The notes under the pieces were generated by a model. That model saw only the letters and a program-made list of their open reading frames with translations, did not search any database and was not told the DNA's origin. A stretch of DNA of 64,000 nucleotides from Streptomyces kronopolitis (GTDB taxonomy: Bacteria > Actinomycetota > Actinomycetes > Streptomycetales > Streptomycetaceae), in the NCBI RefSeq assembly GCF_014646275.1, contig NZ_BMND01000010.1, forward strand, positions 124,001 through 188,000, read 5' to 3'. The position numbers were made by a program, and so were the translations under genes. Below, in pieces: positions 25,166 to 34,400 of this stretch. Each line of letters starts with the position of its first letter. Within the stretch, counting starts at the first letter, position 1.

Positions 25166-25957
25166 ATGCGAGGCATGGCCGACCTGGACAGCAGGACCGC
25201 AGCAGTACCGTCTCGGCGCGTCAATGCGATGGAGGTTGTGCTGAGAGACCTGCGGGGCGCCATCGAGCGGGGCGACTACGAAGTCGGTGACAAGCTCCCC
25301 TCGGAGGCGGAGCTGGGCCACCGCTTCGAGGTGAGCCGCTCCGTCGTCCGCGAGGCCCTCCGCGCCATGCAGGCCCTGGGCCTGACGTCTTCCCGCGCCG
25401 GCAAGGGCACCTATGTCGCCTCACCGGGAGCGACCGAGGACCCCACCTTCGGCGCGTACTCCTCACGCGATCTGGTCGAGGTCCGCCGGCATGTCGAGAT
25501 CCCGGTCGCGGCCTACGCCGCCACCCGGCGCACCCAGGACGACCTGGACCTGCTCGACCGGCTGCTCGTACGGATGGAGCGGCAGACCGACACCACGGCA
25601 TGGGTCGCCCTGGACACCCTGTTCCACATCACCATCGCGCAGTCGGCCGGAAACCCCGTGTTCCGCAAGGTGATTGAGGAGATCCGGGACGCGCTGGCCC
25701 GCCAGTCCACCTTTCTCGACATGCTGGCCAGGGACCGCCGCGAGCAGTCCAACCGGGAGCACCGCGCCATTGTCGAGGCGATCGTCGACCGCTCCGAGGA
25801 CGACGCCGTGCGGGCCATGACCGCCCACCTCGAACATGTCGAATGGGCGCTGACCACCATCGTCCGGCCGGACCGCGCCGGCGCGGAGGGGCGCGAGGCC
25901 GCCCCGGTCTGCCGGTGTGCGCAGACTCCGGGAATTCCGGCGCCGGCCGACCGCTGA
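25166..25957 (+). CDS. GntR/FadR-family transcriptional regulator
   Basis: A 263-residue regulator with an N-terminal winged helix (VVLRDLRGAIERGDYEVGDK, then LGHRFEVSRSVVREALRAMQ) and a C-terminal all-helical FCD ligand domain. The metal or ligand residues visible include DTLFHITIA and EHRAIVEAI, typical of the FadR subfamily, which usually senses carboxylic acids. It lies between LAL gene 2 and a TetR gene, within the cluster's regulator block. Start is ATG 25166 or ATG 25175. Whether it controls the PKS cluster is unknown. Confidence 0.88.
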   Translation: MRGMADLDSRTAAVPSRRVNAMEVVLRDLRGAIERGDYEVGDKLPSEAELGHRFEVSRSVVREALRAMQALGLTSSRAGKGTYVASPGATEDPTFGAYSSRDLVEVRRHVEIPVAAYAATRRTQDDLDLLDRLLVRMERQTDTTAWVALDTLFHITIAQSAGNPVFRKVIEEIRDALARQSTFLDMLARDRREQSNREHRAIVEAIVDRSEDDAVRAMTAHLEHVEWALTTIVRPDRAGAEGREAAPVCRCAQTPGIPAPADR

Positions 25958-26014
25958 ACACCGACCGCCGAGCGGACACCTGAGCGTCTTGCTCGCTTGT
26001 GCTACTTTTTGCTC

Positions 26015-26641
26015 GTGAGTGAGAAGAGGGTGAGCCAGAACGGCGGCCGGACCTTCACCGAGGAGGCCAGGCGCGCCCAGATCGTGCGGGCGGCCATCGA
26101 CACGGTGGCGGAGCACGGGTACCCCAACACGTCGTTCAGCAAGATCGCCCAGCGGGCGGGCCTGAGCAGCACCGGCATGATCTCGTACTACTTCGCCGGC
26201 AAGGCCGAGCTGTTCGACGAGGTGGTGTCCACGGTCCTGCGGGCCGCCGAGGAGTTCGTCGGACCCCGCATACAGCACGAGCCGACCTACCGGGCCAAAC
26301 TCCGCGCCTATATCGAGTCCAATCTCGCCTTCATGGCCAAGTACCCCGGGCACACCCTCGCCCTCGCCGAGATCGTCATCGGCACCCGCGACCGGGAGAA
26401 TGTGCCGGTCGGCGCCATCAACCACGCCACCGCCTCCATCGACACCCTCGTCGACTGCCTGGACAAGGGGCTGGACGCCGGGGAGTTCGCGGACGTCGAA
26501 CCGCGGGTGATGGCCGTCGCCATCCGCGGCGCCATCGACAACACCCTGCGCCACCACATGCTCACCCCCGGCGTCGACCTGGAGAGCTACGGCAGCAAGC
26601 TCGCCGATCTCTTCGACCGCGCCACCCGGGCCGGCTCCTGA
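26015..26641 (+). CDS. TetR-family transcriptional regulator
   Basis: A 208-residue TetR-type repressor. The DNA-binding part is AQIVRAAIDTVAEHGYPNTS followed by FSKIAQRAGLSSTGMISYYF, matching the TetR helix-turn-helix pattern; the remainder is a helical ligand domain. Possible starts are GTG 26015 and GTG 26030; neither has a strong ribosome binding site, so the message may be short-leadered. The sequence just upstream repeats TTGCTCG twice (25988-26015), a possible auto-operator. It is convergent with the sugar dehydratase gene. The ligand could be a pathway product, but no export gene is adjacent in the window. Confidence 0.88.
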   Translation: MSEKRVSQNGGRTFTEEARRAQIVRAAIDTVAEHGYPNTSFSKIAQRAGLSSTGMISYYFAGKAELFDEVVSTVLRAAEEFVGPRIQHEPTYRAKLRAYIESNLAFMAKYPGHTLALAEIVIGTRDRENVPVGAINHATASIDTLVDCLDKGLDAGEFADVEPRVMAVAIRGAIDNTLRHHMLTPGVDLESYGSKLADLFDRATRAGS

Positions 26642-26653
26642 GCGACGTTCCCC

Positions 26654-26675
26654 AGGGACTGTGAAGACAGTCCCT
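26654..26675. terminator. Bidirectional hairpin terminator
   Basis: A perfect 9-bp stem (AGGGACTGT/ACAGTCCCT) with GAAG tetraloop, placed between the convergent TetR and dehydratase genes and reaching into the stop codon of the latter. Confidence 0.75.
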
Positions 26676-28086
26676 AGGCCAGGGTCCGCATTCCCGCGAC
26701 CAGCGTCCTGGCCTGCACGTTCAGATGGTGGCTGTACTTCAGCAGCTCATTGATCTGGCACAGCGTCACCCAGCGGAAATCCTCGGGCACCGCGGTCGGG
26801 AAGTCCTCGTCCACCTCGACGATCAGATACTGACTGCGGGCATACAGGAAGCGGCCGCCCTCCTCCGACAGCACGGCATCGAACAGCGTCCGCTCCGGAC
26901 GACGCTCCAGCACGGCATCGAGATACCGGGGACGGTCCCCCGCGGGCAGATGCGCGTAGCTCTCCGGCGTGCACTGCACGGTGGGCCCCAGCTCCACCAC
27001 ATCCAGGAACCCCGGCTCGACCCGGGCGCTCAGCAGCGCGTGCGGGACGCCCCCGATCCGCTTCACCAGCAGCGCGGCCAGCCCCAGCCCGTGCGGTTCG
27101 AGCAGCGGCTGCGTCCAGGCGGGCACCTCCCGCCGGTGCGAGCTGACATCGACCGCGACGATGCTGAAGAAGCGCCCGCTCTCGTGCGAGATCGCGTCCG
27201 GCGAACGGTGCCAGCCCGCCGCCTCGCGCAGCGGCACCGGCTCCGCGACGATCTCGTGCCGGGCCCGCCGCGTCGTGACCCAGCTGCGGATCTCCGTGTC
27301 GGAGTGCAGTCCGGCATTGGCCGTCGCGGAACCCGCCCGCCAGTCGGGGATGCAGGACAGCACCGTACGGGCGTCCATGTTCACCAGGTCGGGCAGGCGC
27401 AGCAGCGCGCCGAGCTGGCCCAGGGTGACCCAGCAGAAGTCCTCGCCCGCCTCGACCTCGGGGCCCACCTCGACCACCATGTTGCGGTTGCGCTTCCGGT
27501 AGAACCACGACCCCTGCTCGGACTGGAGCACATCGGCCAGCACCCGGCGCGGATCGGGATCGACGAAGCACTCCATGTACGGCACGGCGGAACCGCCGTG
27601 CACCCGCGTGTAGTTGCTCTTGGTGGCCTGCACGGTGGGGGAGAGCTGCACCCCGTTGGCGTTCCCCGGCTCCGGCTTGGCCTGCATCAGACAGTGCAGC
27701 ACCCCGTCGATCTCCCGCACCGCGATGCCCAGCACACCGATCTCCGGCTGGTGGATGATCGGCTGGCACCACTCACGGACCGGCCCGTAGTCGGAGCGGA
27801 CCCGCAGACCCTCGATCGAGAAGAAACGCCCGCTGTCATGCCGCAGGTTCCCGCTCCCCGGCGCGAAGCCCCAGCCCCGCAGCTCCCCGAACGGTATCCG
27901 GCTGACCTGGAGCGCGTGGCTGCGCTGCCGCTCCTCGAACCACGCGTGGAACGCCTCGTTGCCCATCACCCCGCCCTCGGTGGCCAGCGCCGAAGCGGCC
28001 AGCCGTGACGACAGCGCCACCGCCCGCCGGGAAGACACCACGGAGCCGGATGAGTACGAAGGCTCCACCGTGCTGTCCATATGCAT
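26674..28086 (-). CDS. NDP-hexose 2,3-dehydratase
   Basis: A 470-residue enzyme of the EryBVI/TylCVI/OleV family that removes the C-2 hydroxyl of NDP-4-keto-6-deoxyglucose, the first committed step to 2-deoxysugars. It is an internal tandem duplication, as the family is: each half carries a SGRFFSI motif followed by a V-QPLL/QPII-type segment (EWCQPIIHQPEIGVLGIAVR; AWTQPLLEPHGLGLAALLVK), a PTVQ block and a FxWVTLxQ motif. The ATG at 28086 has GGAGGGG upstream. It is divergent from PKS gene 1, so the polyketide is predicted to be glycosylated with a 2,6-dideoxy or related sugar. Other sugar genes must lie outside the window. Confidence 0.9.
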   Translation of the reverse strand: MHMDSTVEPSYSSGSVVSSRRAVALSSRLAASALATEGGVMGNEAFHAWFEERQRSHALQVSRIPFGELRGWGFAPGSGNLRHDSGRFFSIEGLRVRSDYGPVREWCQPIIHQPEIGVLGIAVREIDGVLHCLMQAKPEPGNANGVQLSPTVQATKSNYTRVHGGSAVPYMECFVDPDPRRVLADVLQSEQGSWFYRKRNRNMVVEVGPEVEAGEDFCWVTLGQLGALLRLPDLVNMDARTVLSCIPDWRAGSATANAGLHSDTEIRSWVTTRRARHEIVAEPVPLREAAGWHRSPDAISHESGRFFSIVAVDVSSHRREVPAWTQPLLEPHGLGLAALLVKRIGGVPHALLSARVEPGFLDVVELGPTVQCTPESYAHLPAGDRPRYLDAVLERRPERTLFDAVLSEEGGRFLYARSQYLIVEVDEDFPTAVPEDFRWVTLCQINELLKYSHHLNVQARTLVAGMRTLA

Positions 28087-28174
28087 TGCTGCGCCCCTCC
28101 ACGCCGATGGGTGTACGGCACCGCCCACGGCACCGGACGGCTGACCTCTCCACCCGCAGCCTGCACCGGGGAGT

Positions 28175-28190
28175 CCTGGCATTCACCTAG
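28175..28190 (-). promoter_or_regulatory. Weak PimM-like operator candidate for the dehydratase gene
   Basis: On the minus strand CTAGGTGAATGCCAGG matches 11 of 16 consensus positions. It ends 88 bp before the dehydratase start codon, almost the same distance as the better site has from the PKS gene 1 start (91 bp). Confidence 0.35.
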
Positions 28191-28345
28191 TCTCTGGGGC
28201 CCAGCCTCTGGGGCCCGCCCGCGCACGGCCGGCGGCCGCCGCACCCCGGGCCGTCGGGGAACGGGCGCCGGGCCACCCCGTCCCGGATGCCGCACACCCC
28301 ACGGAACCCCTGCTCAGAGCGGTACGGAAGGGCCCTTTGCCGCCC

Positions 28346-28361
28346 CTAGGAGTTCCCCTAG
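28346..28361 (+). promoter_or_regulatory. PimM-like operator upstream of PKS gene 1
   Basis: CTAGGAGTTCCCCTAG matches 13 of 16 positions of the PAS-LuxR consensus CTVGGGAWWTCCCBAG (from memory) and has symmetrical CTAGG/CCTAG ends. A 13/16-identical element precedes PKS gene 3. The likely binding protein is the PAS-LuxR regulator encoded at 20126-20998. Confidence 0.6.
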
Positions 28362-28452
28362 AGGTGCCCTACGGCCCGCCTTTCGCGGCCCGCCGCTGTG
28401 GAACGGTGAACTTCAGCCGTGACTGTGCCGCTTCGCGTAGGGAGTGCGATTG

Positions 28453-31400
28453 ATGAACGGGTCGGAACCCGCGGGCTCCAGGATTCCCTCGCCGGACGGT
28501 GAGCCGATCGCGGTCATCGGCCTGTCCTGCCGCCTGCCCGGGGCAGCCGACCCCGACGCCCTGTGGCAACTCCTGCGCGACGGCCGCAGCGCCCTCACCG
28601 AGGCGCCGGCCGACCGGTGGACCACCGAACTCCTCGCGGAATCCGGGCTGTCCGAGCCGCCGCAGGGCGGCTTCCTCGACGACGTCGCCGGCTTCGACGC
28701 CGCCTTCTTCGGCGTCTCCCCGCGCGAGGCCCAGTCGATGGCGCCCCAGCAGCGGCTCGCCCTGGAACTCGGCTGGGAGGCACTGGAGAGCGCCCGCATC
28801 CGACCCGAACGGCTCCACGGCCACCGGACCGGGGTGTACATCGGGGCCACCGTCGAGGACTACGCCGTACTCGTCCACCAGCAGGGCCCCGAGGCGCTCG
28901 ACCATCACACCCCGACCGGCCTCAACCGCGGACTGATCGCCAACCGCCTCTCCTACCACCTCGGCCTGCGCGGCCCCAGCATGACCCTGGACACCGCCCA
29001 GTCCTCCTCCCTCGTCGCGGTCCAGACCGCGTGCGACAGCCTGCGCCGCGGCGACTGCGACACCGCGCTGGCCGGCGGGGTGCATCTCAACCTCGCCCCC
29101 GAGAGCACCCTCGCCATGGCCCGCTTCGGCGCGCTCAGCCCGAGCGGCCGCTGCCACACCTTCGACGCCCGCGCGGACGGCTTCGTACGCGGCGAGGGCG
29201 GCGGCCTCGTCGTCCTCAAGCCCCTCTCCAAGGCCCTGGCGGACGGCGACCACGTCCACTGTGTGATCCGCGGCGGCGCGGTCAACAACGACGGCGGCGG
29301 CCCCGGCCTCACCACCCCGGACGCCGCCGCGCAGGAAGAGGTGCTGCGCCTGGCCTGCGCACGCGCCGGCGTCCGGCCCGGCGACCTCGGCTATGTGGAG
29401 CTGCACGGCACCGGCACCAAGGTCGGCGACCCCATCGAGGCGGCGTCGCTCGGCGCCGCGTTCGGCACCGACCCGCACCGCAGCACCCCGCTGCCCGTGG
29501 GTTCGGTCAAGACCAACATCGGTCACCTCGAAGGCGCCGCCGGCATCGCGGGACTGCTGAAGGTGGTGCTGTGCGTGGCGCACGGCCACCTCGTCCCCAG
29601 CCTGAACTTCACCACACCCCACCCCGACATACCGCTCGACGCCCTGAACCTGCGTGTACAGACCGAGACCGGTGCCTGGACGGCAGAGGAAGGGCGCCAA
29701 CTCGTCGCCGGTGTCTCCTCGTTCGGGATGGGCGGCACGAATGCGCATCTGATCGTGGCGGGGACGGCGGGCTCTCGCGAGGCCTCGGACGCGGTTGCCG
29801 ATGCGGGCGCGGATGTGACGGTGCCTTGGGTGGTGTCCGGGCGGTCCGCGGACGCCCTGGTGGCGCAGGCGGAGCGACTGGTGTCACGGGTGACGGACAG
29901 CGGCTTGTCGCCGGCGGAGGTGGGCTGGTCGCTGCTGGCCTCCCGGTCGTCGTTCGAGCACCGCGCGGTCGTGGTGGGCTCCCGGATCGACGAACTGACC
30001 GCCGGGGTAAGGGCGTTGGCGGACGGACGCCCCGACGCCGCGGTGACGATCGGCGAGGCGCCCGACGTCATCGGCGACACGGCCACCGACCGCTCCGGCA
30101 AGACGGTGTTCGTTTTCCCGGGGCAGGGGTCGCAGTGGGCCGGTATGGCGGTGGAGTTGCTCGACTCCTCGCCGGTGTTCGCGGGTCGGTTGGCGGAGTG
30201 TGAGGCGGCGTTGGAGCCGTTCACGGACTGGTCGCTGAGTGCGGTATTGCGGGGTGAAGAGGGGGCGCCCGGGCTGGACCGGGTGGATGTGGTCCAGCCG
30301 GTGTTGTGGGCGGTGATGGTGTCGCTGGCTGAGGTCTGGCGCGCTCACGGTGTAGAGCCTGCCGTCGTCGTAGGCCACAGCCAGGGTGAGATCGCGGCGG
30401 CGTGTGTCGCCGGGGCGTTGACCCTGGCGGACGGCGCGCGGGTCGTTGCGCTGCGCAGCCAGGCCATCCGTGCCCTCGCGGGCCGTGGCGGAATGGTGTC
30501 GGTGGCGCTGCCCCGGCCCGAGGCGGAGGAGTTGATCGAACCGTGGGGTGGTCGGATCTCGGTTGCGGCGGTCAACGGTCCGTCGTCGGTGGTGGTGTCC
30601 GGTGATGGTGATGTTCTGGGCCGGCTGGTGGAGGAGTGCCGGGAGCGCGAGGTCCGGGCACGGCGGATCGAGGTGGACTACGCCTCGCATTCGGCGCATG
30701 TGGAGACGATCGAGGAGACCCTGAAGGAGGTCCTGTCGCCGGTCGCGCCCCGGACCTCCACCGTGCCGCTGTTCTCGACGGCGACGGGGGACTGGCTGGA
30801 CACGGCGGAGATGGACGCCGGCTACTGGTTCGCCAACCTGCGGCGGACCGTGGAGTTCGCGCCCGCCATCGAGGCTCTCACCGCGGCCGGGCACCACACC
30901 TTCGTGGAGGTCAGCCCGCACCCCGTGCTGACCATGCCGGTGCGGGAGACGGTGGAGGCCGCGGGCGTCGAGGGGGCGGTCGTCGGCACCCTGCGCCGTG
31001 GCGAGGGCGGCCTCGCCCGGCTCTACACCTCACTCGGCGAGTTGTATGTGCAGGGCGTGGACGTCGACTGGTCCCCGGCCTTCGCCGCGCCCCGCCCCCC
31101 GCTCGTGGACCTGCCCACCTATGCCTTCCAGCGCGAGCGGCACTGGATCGAGGCCGTCGCCGGACACCCCCGCCACACGGCCCTCGCCCCCGCCGTACCC
31201 GACGGGCCCACCGCCTCCCCGGCCGAGCGCTCCGGGACCAACCGCCCCACCCTCGACGTCGTACGGGACCACGCCGCCGCGGTGCTCGGCCACCGGGACC
31301 CCTCCGCGCTCCACGCCGCCCGCACCTTCAAGGACCTGGGCTTCGACTCGGTCACCGCCGAGGAGCTGCGCAACCGGCTGAACCGGGCACTCGCCGTACG

Positions 31401-34400
31401 ACTGCCGTCCACCGCGCTGTACAACCACCCCTCACCCGCCCGGCTGGCCCGCTACCTCGACGGAGAACTCCTCGGTACCGCACCGGAGTTGACGCCGTCG
31501 CAGGGCCCGGCCGCCGCCCCGGACGAGCCGATCGCCATCGTCGCGATGGCCTGCCGCTACCCCGGCGGCGTCCGGTCGCCCGAAGACCTCTGGCAGATCC
31601 TCCGGGACCGGGTGGACGCGGTATCGCCGTTCCCCACCGACCGCGGCTGGCATACCGACGGGCTGTACGATCCCGACCCCGAACGCTCGGGCACCAGTTA
31701 CGTGCGTGAGGGCGGCTTCCTCGATGCCGCGTCCTTCGACGCCGGCTTCTTCGGGATCTCGCCGCGCGAGGCCCTGGCGATGGACCCGCAGCAGCGACTG
31801 CTGCTGGAGACCTCGTGGGAGGCGCTGGAGCGGGCCGGCATCGACCCGACCGGGGTCCGCGGCAGCCTCACGGGCGTGTTCGTCGGGGCCATGGCCCAGG
31901 AGTACGGCCCCCGACTGCACCAGGCGGGCCAGCAGGTCGAGGGCCATGTGCTGACCGGTACGACCACGAGCGTGGCCTCCGGACGCATCGCCTACACCCT
32001 CGGTCTCGAAGGCCCGGCCATCACCGTGGACACGGCGTGCTCCTCCTCGCTGGTGGCGCTGCATCTCGCGGCGCAGGCCCTGCGCAGCGGGGAGTGCACC
32101 CTCGCGCTCGCCGGCGGGGCGACGGTGATGTCCCGGCCCGGCATGTTCGTGGAGTTCAGCCGGCAGCGGGGACTCGCGCCCGACGGCCGCTGCAAGCCGT
32201 TCGCCGCGGCCGCTGACGGCACGGCCTGGGGCGAAGGCGCCGGGATCCTGCTCCTGGAACGCCTGTCGGAGGCCCGCCGCCACGGCCACCCGGTGCTCGC
32301 CGTGCTGCGCGGCAGCGCCACCAATCAGGACGGCGCCTCCAACGGCCTCAGCGCCCCCAACGGCCCTTCTCAGGAACGGGTGATCCGCGCCGCGCTCTCC
32401 GCCGCCGGACTGCGGCCCTCCGATGTCGACGCGGTCGAGGCGCACGGCACCGGTACGGCGCTCGGCGACCCGATCGAGGCGCAGGCGCTGCTGGCGACGT
32501 ACGGGCAGGAGCGGGAGTCGGACCGGCCGCTGTGGCTCGGCTCGCTCAAGTCCAACATCGGGCACACCCAGGCCGCCGCCGGTGTCGCCGGCGTCATCAA
32601 AATGGTGCTCGCCCTGCGGCACGGCCTCCTCCCCGAGACCCTGCACCTCGACGCGCCCTCCCCGCATGTGGACTGGTCGGCCGGCACGGTACGGCTGCTC
32701 AGCACCGATCAGCCGTGGCAGGCGAACGGGCAGGTGCGCCGGGCCGGAGTCTCCTCGTTCGGCATCAGCGGCACCAACGCGCATGTGATCGTGGAACAGC
32801 CCCCGGCCGAGACCGAGACTGAGACCGGTGCCGAGGCCGCGTCCGCACGGCCCGACGCGGCGGAGCCGGTCGACGGGGAAGGAGCACCCGGCAACCGCGA
32901 TGACCGGCCGGTCGTGCCCTGGGTCGTACACGGCCGGACCCCGGAAGCACTGCGCGCCCAGGCAGCCGCACTCGCCACCCACCTCGGCTCCCTCCCCGAC
33001 GCGGCACCGTACGACGTCGCGCACTCGCTGCTCACGACGCGCGCGGCCCTGGAACACCGGGCGGTGCTCACCGGCGCCGACCGCGCCACCCTCGTCGCGG
33101 ACCTGCACGCCGTGGCCGAGGGCGACCCCGGCCCCCACACCGCCACCGGCTCCGTACCCACCACCCCCGCTTCGTCAGCGGTCTTCGTCTTTCCGGGGCA
33201 GGGGTCGCAGTGGGTCGGCATGGCGGTGGAGCTGCTGGACTCCTCGCCGGTGTTCGCGGGTCGGTTGGCGGAGTGTGAGGCGGCGTTGGAGCCGTTCACG
33301 GACTGGTCGTTGAGTGAGGTGCTCCGGGGGGTTGAGGGGGCGCCCGGGCTGGACCGCGTCGATGTCGTCCAGCCGGTGTTGTGGGCCGTGATGGTGTCGC
33401 TGGCCGAGGTCTGGCGCTCCCATGGCGTCGAGCCTGCTGCGGTGGTCGGTCACAGTCAGGGGGAGATCGCGGCGGCGTGTGTCGCCGGTGCGTTGAGCTT
33501 GGACGATGGCGCGCGGGTCGTGGCGCTGCGGAGCAAGGCCATCCGTGCGCTGTCAGGTCGTGGCGGGATGGTGTCCGTCGCACTGTCCTCGTCCGATGTG
33601 GCGAAGCTGATCGAGCCGTGGGGCGGCCGGGTCTCGGTCGCGGCGGTCAACGGTCCGACGGCTGTGGTGGTCTCCGGTGACGCGGACGCGCTCGATGAGC
33701 TGATGGACGTGTGCCGCGAGCGCGAGGTCCGGGCCCGCCGCATCGACGTGGACTACGCCTCGCACTCGACTCATGTGGAGTCGATCCGTGAGGAGTTGCT
33801 CGACCTTTTGGCGCCGGTGACCCCCAGGACCGCCGAGGTGCCGTTCTTCTCGACGGTGACGGGGGAGTGGCTGGACACGGCGGAGATGCACGCCGGGTAC
33901 TGGTACACGAACCTGCGGCGGACGGTGGGCTTCGCGCCCGCCGTCGAGGCCCTCACCGCCGCAGGACACCGCGCGTTCGTCGAGGTCAGCCCGCATCCGG
34001 TGCTCACCGTGGCGCTCCAGGAGACTGTGGAGGACGCGGGCGCGGACGCGGTGGTGACGGGGACCCTGCGCCGGGACGACGGCGGCCTGCCGCGGCTCTT
34101 CACCTCGCTCGGCACGCTGTACGCGCACGGTGTGGACATCGACTGGTCCCCCGTCTTCGCCGACCGCCGCCCGCACCGGGTGGAGCTGCCGACCTACGCG
34201 TTCCAGCGGCAGCGCTTCTGGCTGGAGCCGGATGCGCCCGCCGTCGCCGCCTCCCCCGAGGAAGCGGCGTTCTGGACGGCCGTCGGGGACCAGGACGCGA
34301 CGTCACTGGCGGACACGCTCGGGCTGCCCGGCGCTGAAGCCCTGGACGCGGTGCTGCCCGCGCTGTCGTCGTGGCACAAGAACCGGCGGCAGCGGAGCAC

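Larger units (their letters stand above)
28087..28452. promoter_or_regulatory. Divergent promoter region, dehydratase and PKS gene 1
   Basis: This 366-bp region serves both directions. It holds a PimM-like operator facing PKS gene 1 (28346-28361), a weaker candidate facing the dehydratase (28175-28190) and a direct repeat of CTCTGGGGCCC at 28192-28202 and 28206-28216. No gene is visible. The PKS ribosome binding site is AGGGAG at 28439-28444. Confidence 0.65.
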
